Positions 1 through 12,000 of a stretch of 64,000 nucleotides of DNA are shown piece after piece (the stretch's first letter is position 1; the number at the start of each line of letters is the position of its first letter). This DNA is from Manis javanica (Eukaryota > Chordata > Mammalia > Pholidota > Manidae). The notes under the pieces were generated by a model. That model made no database searches. It saw nothing but the letters and a program-made list of their open reading frames with translations, and was not told where the DNA came from. The stretch covers positions 97,388,001 through 97,452,000 of the forward strand of contig NC_133167.1 in assembly GCF_040802235.1 (NCBI RefSeq), read 5' to 3'. The translations under genes and the position numbers were made by a program.

Positions 1-49
1 CTGCTAATGCTGTGCCCTCCCAAGTGCACAGTGGTTCCTTGGATGCTAT

Positions 50-260
50 TGTTTTTTGTTATTATTAAAGTATAGTTGATAGGCAATATTATATTGGTTT
101 CAGGCATACAACATATGATTCAACAATTACATACATTACAGAATGTTCACTATGATACACGTAATGATCATCTGTCACCAGAGATAATTACAGTAGTATT
201 AACTATATTCCCTATGCTGCGCTCTTCATCCCTGTGACCTGTTTTATTAATAACTGGAAA
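50..260 (-). repeat. L1 3'-end fragment
   Basis: The reverse complement reads like the carnivore/ungulate-type L1 3' UTR terminus: an AT-rich stretch giving attgtaTGTCAACTATACTT-like sequence followed by A-rich sequence. It is 5'-truncated and non-coding. Confidence 0.7.
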
Positions 261-524
261 TGTGTACCTCTTTAAACCACATGGACCAAGAAGAGAGTCC
301 ATTAAAGTAAATAGATACAAATGTACAAACGTGAAGCATGCCTTAGGAAACCAGGCTTGAAGTTGTATTTGCCTTACAGCTGTAAGACTGCTTCTTCTAA
401 CTGGCCCATATTACTGCAGTTGTTGGAGAAAGAAGGGAAAAGACCGACACCAACAGAGATTCTAGTATTAAAATTCTCACCCTAGAGGAGAAGAAAAGGG
501 ATTTTACAGCAAAATGACAATATT

Positions 525-895
525 TTTTTTAAAGTACAACTTAGGCAGGTTTTTTTTCTGCTGTTTTTATTTTTATTTTTTTTATTATGGTATCATTGTG
601 GCTACTACATTCACATATTTTACCAAATCCCCACCCACCCCACTGCAGTCACTGTCCATCAGTGTAGTAAGATGCCACAGAGTCACTATTTGCCTTCTCT
701 GTGCTACACTGTCTTCCCCATGCCCCCACACACACACCATGCGTGCCAATCATAATGCCCCTCAATCCCCTTCTCCTTTCCTCCCCACCCACCCTTCCCA
801 CACCTCCCCTTTGGTAACCACTAGTCCCTTCTTAGAGTCTGTGAGTCTGCTGCTGCTTTGTTCCTTCAGTTTTGCTTCCCGCAGTTTTAATTTTC
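525..895 (-). repeat. L1 3' UTR fragment (C-rich subtype on + strand)
   Basis: A T-rich run (about 549-590) is followed by the block GCAGTCACTGTCCATCAGTG and a long C-rich tract. The same block recurs in the nested L1 at 13155-13500, so both belong to one L1 subfamily. The element is in minus orientation and severely 5'-truncated. Confidence 0.75.
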
Positions 896-1012
896 AAATT
901 CAGTCATCTTGACATTGTCTCATTCAAGGATAACAAGCCCTATGATTAAGCGGCTTCATGTCTTAGAAAGTCCTTCTATTTGTTTTAACCCTTGGTCCCA
1001 TCCTAACAGACT

Positions 1013-1412
1013 GTGTTAGTTCCCTAGGGCTGCCATCATGAAGGACCACAGACTGCATGGCTTAAACAACAGAAAAGTATTTTCTCATCTTTCTGCAAAA
1101 AGTCTGAGATTAAGGTGTTGGCAGAGTCGATGATCCCTGAGCCCTCTTTCCTGGGCTTGCAGATGGCTGGCTTCCCTCTGTGTCTTCACACAATCTTCCC
1201 TCTGTGTGTGTGCCCAAGTTTCCTCCTCTTACAGGAATAACGGGACATTGGTTTAGGGTGCCCCTTAATGATCTCGTCGTAATTTAACCACCTCTTTAAA
1301 GACCCTATTCCAAATATGGGCACATTCTGAAGTACTGGATATTAGGACTTCAACACAGACATTTGGGAGGGAGGAGGGGACACAATTCAGCCCATAATGT
1401 AGATGTAGGGTA
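1013..1412 (-). repeat. MLT1-like (ERVL-MaLR) solitary LTR
   Basis: The segment runs from TGTTAGTTCCCTAGGGCTGC to CAATTCAGCCCATAA. The + strand carries the complement of the typical MaLR LTR: the GGCAGCCCTAG-type 3' end, a CTTCACACAATCTTCCCTCT middle, and the 5' end that usually reads GAATTGTGTCCCC. No internal viral coding sequence is attached. Confidence 0.7.
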
Positions 1413-1699
1413 AATTTAGGGATCCAAATTTAGATAGAGTATATGTGATATCAAAGAGGCTTGAGAAATAGATTTCCAAAAGTATTTTTGATATACAGTC
1501 AGCCAATTTGAAAGTGTAATGCAGGGAAATTTCATGCATCATAATAAGAAATAAGCAAAACTAAGAAATAAGCCTAACAACAACTAAAACTGAAAAAATA
1601 TGTGAATGTAAGTATTTATATAACTATACACATACATATATATGTACACATGCACACACGTTAGGTATCCAAATTTAAAAGTGTATTTGACATAAAATA

Positions 1700-3060
1700 C
1701 ACTTAGGAATGCAGACTTGGGAATGCAGAATTCCAAAGCTGTCATAAAACCAGCATTAACCAATTATAAAATATAATGGGAACATAAAGTAGACTTCAAT
1801 ACATGGAAAGATATATGTAACACTGTAACTTTCCTGGATGGGAAGACTCAGTATTCCAAATACGTCCATTATTTCCCCAAACATAAATTCAATGCAATCA
1901 TAATCAAAGCACAAAGTTTGGATGGAGATTGACAAGCTGATTCCAAATTTTATCTGGAAGAGAAACTGTATAATACTAAAAACAGAAGAACAATGATGAG
2001 GGCACAACACTTGTCCAAACAACAAACATATTAGAAATCAGTACCAATAAATGCCTTGTGGTATTTCTATAGAGAGATCAATAGAATAAAACACAAACAG
2101 AAACAGAGCCATGTACATATGTAACATAATACACACAAAGTCAATTCAAAATTATGGAAAAAGAACGAGTCATTTAATAAATGATAGTGTGACACTGACC
2201 AACTGGAAACATGTAGAAATAGATTTCCAATCTGTGATATCAAAACATAGATAGATGGATTTAAAGACTACATATGAACAACAAAATTATTAAAATTTTA
2301 ATTGAAAATATAAAATAGTTTGATAATTTGAGGCAGAGAAGTCTTAACCAAAGGTGTACAATCCAGAAACCATGAAGGAAGTTACTGGAAAATGTAATTG
2401 CTTAAACATGTGTTGCACTTTCTTGAAGAAGGCACCATTAGCAAAACTAAAACATAAGCAAAAGATTAGAAAAAAATGTCCGCAATATATATAATACCCA
2501 GGAGCTCGAGCTCACTAGCCAGAATGTATAAGATCCTTCCTATGTTGCAAGACAAATAATAAAAGGAAATACTCCATTTTCAAAAATAGGCAAACAAAAA
2601 CAGCTAATAACATGATAAGGTTCTTACCCTCAGTAAACAAAAAAGACGGAATTAAAGAGTGTAATGAGATTCTCCTCCACGATAAGGTTGTAAAAAGTGA
2701 GCAGAATAATTACATCCAGTATAGGTGGAATGGATAGGTTTACATGCTCCCTAAGAAACTGGCTATAAACAGGAACAGCTTTGTTGAATTGGTATTAATT
2801 ACCAAGAAATGTTAAATATCATGGCGTTTGGCTGACTAATTTCACTTCTAGAGCCTACCTTACAGAAATACTCATGAGCATAAAGATAGTTGGATAAGGA
2901 TAGTTGTTGCAGTATTTTTGTCAAGGAGTTTTTTTAAGCAAGTGTAAATAAAAATTAAGCATATTTATTACTATAGCTGGTAGGCAGGTTAAAGAACTTG
3001 GCAGTATATTCATTCTTTTTATCATTTCCTGTCCTATAATTCTGTGAAGGTTTTAAATAT
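1700..3060 (+). repeat. Decayed L1, ORF2 3' part and 3' end, sense orientation
   Basis: The + strand contains degraded versions of L1 ORF2 sequence such as TTGACAAGCTGATTCCAAAT and AGAGAGATCAATAGAATAAA, followed by a 3'-end-like stretch near 2890 (TAGTTGTTGCAGTATTTTTG). Many stops are present, so it is an old, inactive copy. It ends just before the GC-rich patch at 3.2 kb. Confidence 0.65.
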
Positions 3061-5680
3061 TTTTAAATGGGTTGAGTGATTTTGAAAACAGCTTCTTTTT
3101 TAAAATGAACGAAAACACAGGTGGGGCCACTGAGCGCTGCTCCTTATTAACGCCAATTCCCTTCACATGTGTCCTTTGGTCTCTCGTGTAATAAGCCCAG
3201 AGGCTCCTGGGAAGAAGCTGCGGCGCGATTCCGGACTCTCCCGAGGCTCCCGAGGCTCCTGCGCTCTCGTGCCAATCGGCATTTGGCTTTTTAAGGACTC
3301 CTTAGGCTGTGCTGTGCCCTGCCGTGGCGGTCACTGCCTGCCGGAGGGGGAGCGCCCTGCGCGCCCCGCCGCCCCTGCACCAGCTCGGCAGGTGAGTCAC
3401 AGAGTGGGAGTTCACGGGGGCAGCTCCGGGGCCCCTCCAGCGTGTAGGCCAGCCAGGCCCTGTTTGGAAGCTTTTATTTTATTTTTATTTGCAAGGGAGC
3501 CTCAAGAGCGGCGGGCCACATGGTGGCTGGGTGGGAAGGCAGGGCCAGTGTGAGGTTTGTGCGGAGGGCAGGCCAGCGAGTGTCCCCGGGAGAGGACGTC
3601 GGAGGGGCCAGCGGGGCCGTGGACGCCGGAGTCTGAGCCTTTGAAGGGTTTAAATTGGGTTCGAGTCTTTAGAGTTTCCTATGAAGATAGACCTAATTGC
3701 TGGGGAAAGAATGGGTTGGAGGCTCAAGAAGGAGGGGCAGGGGTCCTGCCTGGATGGCCACGGCCACATCCAGGTGAGAGAAGCCAGGGCGGGGAGGGCG
3801 TGGGCCGCAGGCCGATGGGGCAGGTCCCGGTGACTGTGGAGTGGGGACAGGCGCTGTAGCCTGAATCCCCGGCTCCAGCACAGACAGAGCCAAGTGGTCG
3901 CTCCCTGGAGACCCAAGGGAGAGAGGCCTCAGGTGTCGGGCAGCCCGGGCCGACTTGGTCATTCCTGGGTGTGCACCCTGAGTTCTTGGCTCAGAAGGTG
4001 ACCTATCGTGACAGTGGCTTAAATGCTTGTCTCCAGGCTAGTGTCCACTCCTCAAAAGCAGCAATGACATCCCAACCTTCATCTCCATGCTAACAAACAC
4101 ATGGGAAACATAAATATGAAATAACCGTTTAGTTCCCCCCACTTCAGCACGGAGGACCCCAGTCCAAGGCGAGGGAGTGAGTTGTGGGAGGAGCTGAGAG
4201 CCACTGGCAGAGTGGGGGCCGACTCAGGTCTCCGAAGTTCCCAGGGAGCTGTTCTCCCACCCCCACCCCCAGCCCCCTGCAACACGAGCAGCAGTGAAGC
4301 TGGGGCCCGAGCTAGCCAAGGGGATGTAGAATTCTGGGTTCCTCCTGCACGAAGTGGCTTCGTAAACACCAGCTTGTCATCAACTCCAGCACCTCATCCC
4401 TTGGGAGCTGGGAGAGAAGTCCGCTTCCCCTTATGCTCAATCGAGCTCACTTGGATAGTAATGTTTGAGTGAAACGAGCTGAAGCCTGGCACCTGCTGCT
4501 CACGTGGGGCGCCCACTGGCGTGCACACATCTGCACACTGCTGTGATCACAGGCGTCAGCAAGCTCAGAAACCTATGCCGCTGTCTGCAGGGGCAGGTGA
4601 ACACCACATTCCCCACCACTGCCCTGCCTTCTGCAGCTCAGGCTGGCAATTCAGTCTTATTTAGCACTTTACTCCCACAGTAAACCTGCCCTTCCAACCT
4701 GGCCAGCCAGTGCTGCTCCGCCTGTTCTTGCTTGGTTCCTGAGCACCAGCCAACTAACTGACAGGATGCATCCTCTTCCTCCCCCTCCTTCGAAGGGGCT
4801 CCAAATTCTAGCCCTGCCCTCCCATGATTTTCCATCATTCCTCCAACCTGTGTTGATCTCCCACCTGTCTGGACTCCTCTAGTGTTAAGGGTATATATTA
4901 CACAATTGGCATTTAATTGCATTTCGGTTTGAAGTGCATTTTCCTTTGTATCCTAACCACCTCCTCAGCATGCTTCACAATAAGCCCACACAAGGCTCCG
5001 TGGGAGCACCACTGAGTCTCTCTGGTTTTGTGATCTGAAGGGAGTGGAGGGAAGAATTTACCTGAACAGAAGCAACTCCTGGGAGGAAATTGATACTACA
5101 TTAAAAGAAGCCCAGAGGGCTGATCTTCACTGGAAGAAAAGATTAGGGGGAGGGACCTGGTACTGTTACTTGGATCGGCTTTCTGGCACAATCCTTTCCC
5201 AAACTGAATGCTATGTAGAGCAATGTGACTTGTGAATAAAAAAGGAAAGAGGAGTTTCTCCAAAACCTCTGCTGGATCCTGGGGGAGGAGCTGGCCTGCC
5301 GTGTGTGGGCAGACCAGCTTCCCCATCCGGGAACCTTGGGCCCCAGGTCTCAGCTGCCCTGGACACGGCTGCGTCCCGCAGGTAAAGGGCTGTGCGCAGA
5401 GCCTGTCTCTGGCTGGGTGCAGAGGAACACCACCACCAGCCGCAGGCAATGGTCCTGTTAGCTCAAGTGACAGACCTGGGAATGAACAGAAGTATTTAGG
5501 GGGTACTTCTTACAGAGCATTAAGGCTCTGCTGAACTAGTAGGGAGAGCGTTGGTGACATTTGGGCAATTATGATTAAATGTGAAAGCTTCAGTACCCGC
5601 AGGCTTTCTCCGGGCCTTTTTGGAGTTGGAAAAGTCGGTGAAACGCTGAGTTGGAGATAATTCGAGGAGTGGCTGTTGGA
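3061..5680. other. Upstream flank of PDGFRL, no gene recognised
   Basis: GC-rich with scattered CpG from 3.2 to 3.9 kb, then ordinary sequence. Apart from the candidate promoter/donor at 3265-3391 I see no feature. The short open stretches, including a 63-codon one at 5044-5235, resemble nothing I know and lack coding character. Confidence 0.6.
3265..3391 (+). promoter_or_regulatory. Candidate upstream promoter and non-coding first exon
   Basis: A GC-rich patch in AT-rich flank contains CCAAT at 3272-3276 and a TATA-like TTTTTAAGG starting about 3288. A consensus splice donor CAG|GTGAGT follows, with its exon end at 3391. The spacing would allow an exon of roughly 70 bases that could splice into the PDGFRL 5' region. 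This is pattern-based; no acceptor partner is proven and the open frame here resembles no known protein. Confidence 0.3.
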
Positions 5681-5964
5681 ACTGACATTCGGTCCTTTGC
5701 CTTCCTCTTGGCTCCGGGACGTGCGCCGCGCCTCTCGGCTCCGCTAGGGGGCGCGAGAGGTCACATTAAACGGAGAATTTTCTTTTCTTTCTTTCTTTTT
5801 TTTTTTTTTGAATCAAACTTTTCCCCCAAAACTGTGTTCCTCCCCGAAACCGAATCCTCCAGCTGTGGCGTCCCAGGCGCCCGGCCCTCGCCCGCCCCAG
5901 CCCTGCGCGCCTGCCCCGCGCTCTCTGCGCGCCCGGCGCCTCCACCCCGACCGGTGCCCTGAGG

Positions 5965-6019
5965 ATGCGGGTTTGGCTGCTGCTCGGTCTGCTGCTGGTG
6001 CTCGAAGCCCTGGAGGATG
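5965..6019 (+). CDS. PDGFRL: PDGFRL coding exon 1 (signal peptide)
   Basis: The ATG at 5965 opens an 18-residue hydrophobic signal sequence. The exon ends one base into codon 19 at the donor G|GTGAGTG. This start is chosen because it gives a classic signal peptide that joins in phase to exon 2. It lies inside the CpG island. The exact 5' UTR start cannot be read from the sequence. Confidence 0.93.
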
Positions 6020-9000
6020 GTGAGTGACTCCGGCCAGGGGCCAGCTGGCTTATGCCGCGACCCTGCAGGCCACACCATCGTCCTCCTGCCAGCCAGGCTC
6101 TACCTTGTGCCCTTGCGAGGCTCCGCGCTAGCGCCGTTCCCTGCGCCTTGCACCTGCCCCTCCTAGCAGGGTCTCCTTGCCTCCCACTCTTGCCTCCCCT
6201 GGGAGTCCCTGGGCGGGGGCGGGGGCGGGGGCGGGGCCCGCCCCTTAGGATGCCCACCAGGACCGCTCCCTCGCTCCCCGAAAAGCCGAAGTCGGCGGGC
6301 AGACCGAGCATCCCCAACCAGCGCCTGGTCCAGCCCCCAGTGTCAACGTGTCATTCTGGGAGGTGGCGCTGGAGCTGTGGATCGCTTCCCCAACGGCCGC
6401 CTTTGCCCTGGGGGCTCTGCTGCCTGAGGGCGGCTGCCACCTAAGAAGGAAACTGCTCATCTGCAAAATCCGCGTATCCTCCTCCCATCCGCAGTCCTGG
6501 ATTTGTTTCCTATATTACCTTGAGCTTGAATCCTGTGAGATCTGCCTAAGTCTTAGGCCAGATAGTTCTGTGTTAAACCTCAAAATGAGTCAGAAACCCA
6601 CAGCTGTTATATTTATCTGGTTGTATGGGAAAAGAAGAAGAAAATGCATTTTTGTACAGCATACGGGAGCCCTTGTGTGTACTTTTTTGAAGGCGCGCCT
6701 GTCCAGGGCCGCTCTTGTTATGTAGCCGCAAAGCCACCGGGTCAGGCTTGATTTAATGAGTGTGTTGTTGTTCCATGTCTGTGTCTTACTGCTTACCCTT
6801 TGTTTTGGTGGCTCCATTCATTACTGGATGAGTGTTACTTGTACAGCATTTTGCGTCTGAGTACATCCTGGTATCCTGAAACCTCCTTTGGAATTCCTCA
6901 GCGGTAGCCACAATTTTTGCTTTGTTTTGGTTGTAAAGCAGCTTTTGCTGTTATGCAACCTCGTGCTGGAGCCAGCTCAACCTGACTCACATCTTGCCCA
7001 CGACTCAATCCTGGCCAGTTCCTTTGTTTCCCATGAAACTGAAGGCATTTGCCCAAAAATACCACATTCTAGTTCGCGAAGTCCAAGATAGTTGTGGGAT
7101 TTGGGCATGAGGATCTTTAAGCCCAGCACCTATAAATAAGTGAATATGAATATGAAAGTGTAGCCACCACTGCTCCTGGGGGCACAGCTACTCTTTGCCT
7201 AGAGAGGAGTTGGGCATGCATGCACTATATAAAATGCAGTATTAAAATCCTCCTGGCACTTCCCTGTATGTGAGTGCTAGAATGAGAGAAATGCAGTATT
7301 TGGTATCAATTTTTGATTAGGGCAGGCGGTGGCCAGAGAAAATAATTTTGAATACCGCACTCACTTGGTTATGCAATTCATTCAAGTTGCCTGCCTCAGG
7401 GACTCAGGAGAGGGCTTTAGCTTCAGCTCCTGGTCTTTCCCAGCCAGTGAGTGGGTACGCAGACCATGAGAATGATCACAAACATCTGCCTGACTCCATT
7501 AGCTTCCGTTTAAGTCAAATATAATTCATGCAAACAATAAACATCTGAGAATAATCACAGAAAGTTGAACACTAAATGTTTTGTAAAAAATGATAAATTC
7601 TAGGTGTGATGATAATATGGCTTTGCTTTTAGAAGTGTGTGTAAATACATATATACTTTAAATATGTATATATTATAGGCTACTTGTGAATGAAATGTTA
7701 AACAGTTAGAAAAGTAAGTCTGCTTCATTAAATTATATAAGTTTTCCTGAATCTATTAAGAATGTTTTTCTGTTCTGAGTTATGGTGCGGCTGGCTGGGG
7801 CCAGGTCTGGCCAATGAGAGTGGCTTTTGCAGGAAGTCCTTCCACTGGCAGTCTTTGATTGGCAGGCAGGGACACGGTGCATCCTGGGCCATCCCAAACT
7901 GCAGACCCTTAAGGCCCCTGACTCAACTTATCCCACTGCCTTTGCATTTTTCTGGCCACTTCCAGGAGAGGCTTTCTAGTAGTAAAAGGCTTTCCGGTGA
8001 GCACCTCTTGGGAGTCCATCTGCTCTAACACAGCAAAGAGTGTCTTTCCAAATCCTAAAATGCTGTACGTTTTTAGAAGGAATGCTATTTCTGCTCACAA
8101 AGAATGGAAACCATAAGAGCATATATTATACTTGGGCAGGAAATGAGGCATGAAAGCAGTTCATCAACAGCCCAAGATCCCACTTAAGAGTCGGACCTGG
8201 CTTGTGCCTCCTGATTTTCAGCATTTGTGTGGAATATGTGCCCATTTTCTCTCTTTTCCTGGGACCCCTATAATGCAAATGCTAGTATGCTTGATGTTAT
8301 CCGCAGGTCCCTTAGAGTGTACTCATTTTTTTAAATTATTTTTTCTTTTTGCTGTTCAGCTTGGGAGATGTCCATACCCTGTTTTCCAGATTGCTGATGC
8401 ATGATTCTGTGTCATCTCATCTGCTGTTGGTTCCCTCTAGTGTATTTTTTTTTACTTCAGTTATTGTATTTTCAGCTCCGATTAGTTCTTTTTGTATGTG
8501 TATTTTTTCCATCTCCCTGTTGAAGCTCCTCTGTGTTCACCCAGTCTTCTCCTGAGCTTGGTGACCACCTTTAGGACCATTACTTTGAACACTTTATTAG
8601 GTAGCGTGCTTAATCTATGTTTTGTTCTTTTTCTAAGGTTTTTGTCTTGTTCTTTCATTTGGAACATATTCCTCTGTCTCTTCATTTTGCCTGTGTTTCT
8701 GTTTCTTAAGTAGATGAGAATTTGAAGGAGTCTCCTGGTTTTGGAGGAGTAGCCTTATGCAGTAGGTATCCTGTGGGGCCCAGAAGGACAACTCCCCCCC
8801 AGTCACCAGAACCAGCGGTCTGGGCTACCTGCACCCTCACACCTGCTGTGGGCCTGCCAGTGGGTCGGGCCAGTCCCCTTCCCCTTGTGGGAGCCACTTT
8901 GCAGGAGTACCAGTCCTGGCTGAGGCCACCCACCAGGTGTTGCATGGTGGGAGCCATTAAAATAAGGTCTTTATCCTGGAATAGAAGAATCTAATTCTTC

Positions 9001-12000
9001 ATAATTGCTATTTTAAGAAAATGATACTTTAAAACATGATGACAGGGTATTTGGGGCTGTGGTTCTGGAATGGAATAGGGAAAGGAAAGGCCGTTCTTTC
9101 TGCATTTTCATCTCCCTACTGGCATTGCTTTCCCACCTTCTCATCTTTGTTCTGGAAAAGAGTCTGTGTTCCTCTCGGGTATTTCATGAAAAATGAAAAC
9201 CACAAGCATAGGGCACATCTCTAACTCATGTAACTCCTTAGGGAGGGCCTGAGCTACTCAGTAAATTCATAGTGTGGTCACTTAGATGTTACCCTCAGGT
9301 CAGACCTTTCCCCTTAAGATCCTGTTGGTGATGAATTATAGTCCTTTGTCCTATTTGCTTCTTCCTTTGTGACATTTGTTCATTTGCTCGGGGAGCTGGG
9401 TTTTTGACCAGCATCTCCTCACTTGGGGGTTCTAGCATATGCCCTGGAGGAGCACCCCCAGCTCCTGGAGAGGAGTTATGTTCTCATCCCTGGCATCAGT
9501 TCTGTTTTCCTTGGAGTTCCTTGTCAAAGCCAAGAGTGTGTGAAACAAAAAAACCACCCAGAAAATGGTGCTGTGCATGAGATGGGTGAAAATAAAGTCA
9601 GATGGTTACAACATGCTAAACTCTAAGTGAATCTAAAGGCAGTGGCATGAACCGGAGAAGAATGCAGACCTGGAGTCAAAGGATACAGCTTTCTACTACC
9701 TTTGTAGTGGCCTGAGATGAGCTACTTGACATCTGTGACCTCAACCTTTCTCTCCTGTAAATTAGGAAGAACAATAGCTGTTTCAACTCCATCACAAGTT
9801 TGGCATAGAGATCACCGTGAGACATCATCATGCGACAACCAGAAAAGAGCAAATAGCACTTCCCTAGTACTTCCTCACTACGGGTCAGACACTACTGGCA
9901 GCATTTAAAAAATATTAACTCGGTTAAGCCCCACAGCAATCCATGAGATGGTCGTTGTTACCATATAATTCCCAGTTTACCGATGAGGAAACTGAGACAG
10001 AGAGCAGTTAAGAACGTCCCAAGGTCACACAGCTAGAAAGTGACAGCCAGGACCTTAAGTCAGTAATGGCATTTAATGGGTTGTGAATTTTACCACCTAT
10101 TTTGCCATAAAATATACTGTGCAGTGGTAATAAGCTTTCCTTTTATTTATCTACAATATAAATTGTTTTCTGTTTTAGGCCTTTGGAAAATAAATTACAT
10201 AGGCTGAAGAGTCATATTCTTCTAAAAAGTTAGAGATGGAGATTTGGGAGTCCTTCAATCCTAGGTCTGTCTAGGTGTTTGGGGACACTAGGCAGGCTCC
10301 TTTAAGTTACTGTCATTGCCACCAAACCACGGAGCACTGTATGGCCAGGCAGCTGGCCAACTACAATGTTAGATCAGTTAGTGCATCTGTTTGGTCAAAA
10401 GGTCACACTACTTTTCAAGGATAATAGCACAGACTTGGACACTTAATATAATTAGGTAATTACTGGTCCCAAGTAGGATACTGCAGGATCTGATAGTGTA
10501 GACGTCAGACAAGTTGCACAGGTTGCCTAAATTCCATAGGATTTACAGTTATGGACATTTCTGATAGCTTGAGTTCTTGTTACACAATCAAGAAGACACA
10601 CCAAATCAGACATCAGTCCAGAGGTCCATGCCTCTCACAGTGTGACGGAAATGGTCATGGGGCACAGATGATGTGGACATCATAATGGTAGGCTTTTGTT
10701 TTCTACCTTAAGAAAAATACTGTGACTTCAACTCTATTGCAAACCTGAGCTTTATACTTCACAGCTGATGTCGGTGGATTAGTGTATGTCTGTCGGTCTG
10801 ATATGTTCCCAGTGGTCACCGTGCTTTTCCTCCTAAGAGGCTGGGGAGCCATGTGCATGTTGTGTCCCCGCCCATCCCCTTCTGTCCCTGCAAGCCCCCT
10901 CCTGGGCATCCCCACCCCTCCAAGGAAAACCACTGCCTGACTTCTAACCTCAGATATTCCAACCTGAAGTTTCTAAAAAACCTACTTTCTGATATTTATC
11001 AATCAGGAAATCTGCATTTCTGCCATCCTTTGGGAAATCAGATCTGGCAGCCTTGGGGGCCTGCTCCTTCAAGGCAGTGGCTTGCTAAGTAGGAGCATCT
11101 GTCCCGTAGGGAGGGCGGGGCACCCTCCTGGCTCTCCTTGCTTTGTCACCTACTTGGCCCAACCCATATAAGAATGTCCGACACCTGTCTTTTCCCATCT
11201 CCTGATCCCGACTTCAATGTCTTTATACTTTTGACCACCCCAAGCCTTTTGTTCACCCAGGTAGTATTAGATAAATCAATACATACACTAAAGGAAAAAA
11301 TTATTCTCTCCTGATTTATCACATTTCTTCAATTTATACAGATTTCTGTAATTCTCTTAGTTGGCCAAGGTTTCTGTAGTTAATCTATTCAAAATATATA
11401 TACAGGGTGTTGACCTACCTATAGTTAAATGGGCACTTGGAATAGGAGTCATGGAACCTAAATTCTACTCCCTCCTTCTACCACTAACCAGCTTTGAGCA
11501 ATTTATTTAAATTTTCAGGGCTTCCTTGCTTTTTAATTTTAAAAATTTTATGCACAATAAATCACACAAATCTTAGTGTACAGCTTTATGCATTTTAACA
11601 TGTGTGTACACTCATGTAACTATCACCCTGATCAAGATATCAAACATTCTCACTATTTTTTCCCTTCATCTATTTCATCCATCCCTCTACCCATTTCCCC
11701 TGTGGCATCCACCAGTCTGTTCTGTGTTTATGAGTCTATTATGGTTTTATTTGTTTTTGTTTTTTAGATTCCACATGTAAGTGAAATTATGTGGTTATAG
11801 TCATTGTCTGACTTATTTCACTGAGCATTATACCCTCTAGGTCCATCCACATGGGGGCAAATGGCAAGATTCCACTCTTCTTATGACTAATATTCCATTG
11901 TATATATGTACCACATCTTTTTTATTAATTCATCTATCAATAAACATTTAGATTGTTTTCATATTTTGGCTATGGTAAATTATGCCATGATAAATATAAG

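Larger units (their letters stand above)
5680..6260 (+). promoter_or_regulatory. PDGFRL: CpG island and promoter region of PDGFRL
   Basis: CpG dinucleotides are dense from about 5700 to 6260, in contrast to the flanks. The island covers the start codon and the first donor. No clear TATA box is visible close to the ATG; a long pyrimidine tract (about 5779-5809) lies about 160 bases upstream of it. Several GGGGCGGGG-type Sp1/KLF boxes lie just downstream, at 6211-6236. The transcription start is probably within 5700-5950 but cannot be fixed by eye. Confidence 0.75.

Noticed and set aside
2502-2513. 12-base perfect palindrome GAGCTCGAGCTC
   Set aside because: Too short and isolated inside a decayed L1 to suggest function.
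3167-3553. 128-codon open stretch upstream of PDGFRL
   Set aside because: No recognisable protein. It crosses the candidate splice donor and reflects GC content; I keep only the promoter/donor observation.
5044-5235. 63-codon open stretch with ordinary amino-acid composition
   Set aside because: It looks protein-like at first sight, but I know no family match and see no splice sites in phase.
5766-6317. 183-codon open stretch on the - strand over the CpG island
   Set aside because: A compositional shadow of the PDGFRL exon 1 region: Gly/Arg/Pro-rich, no family resemblance.
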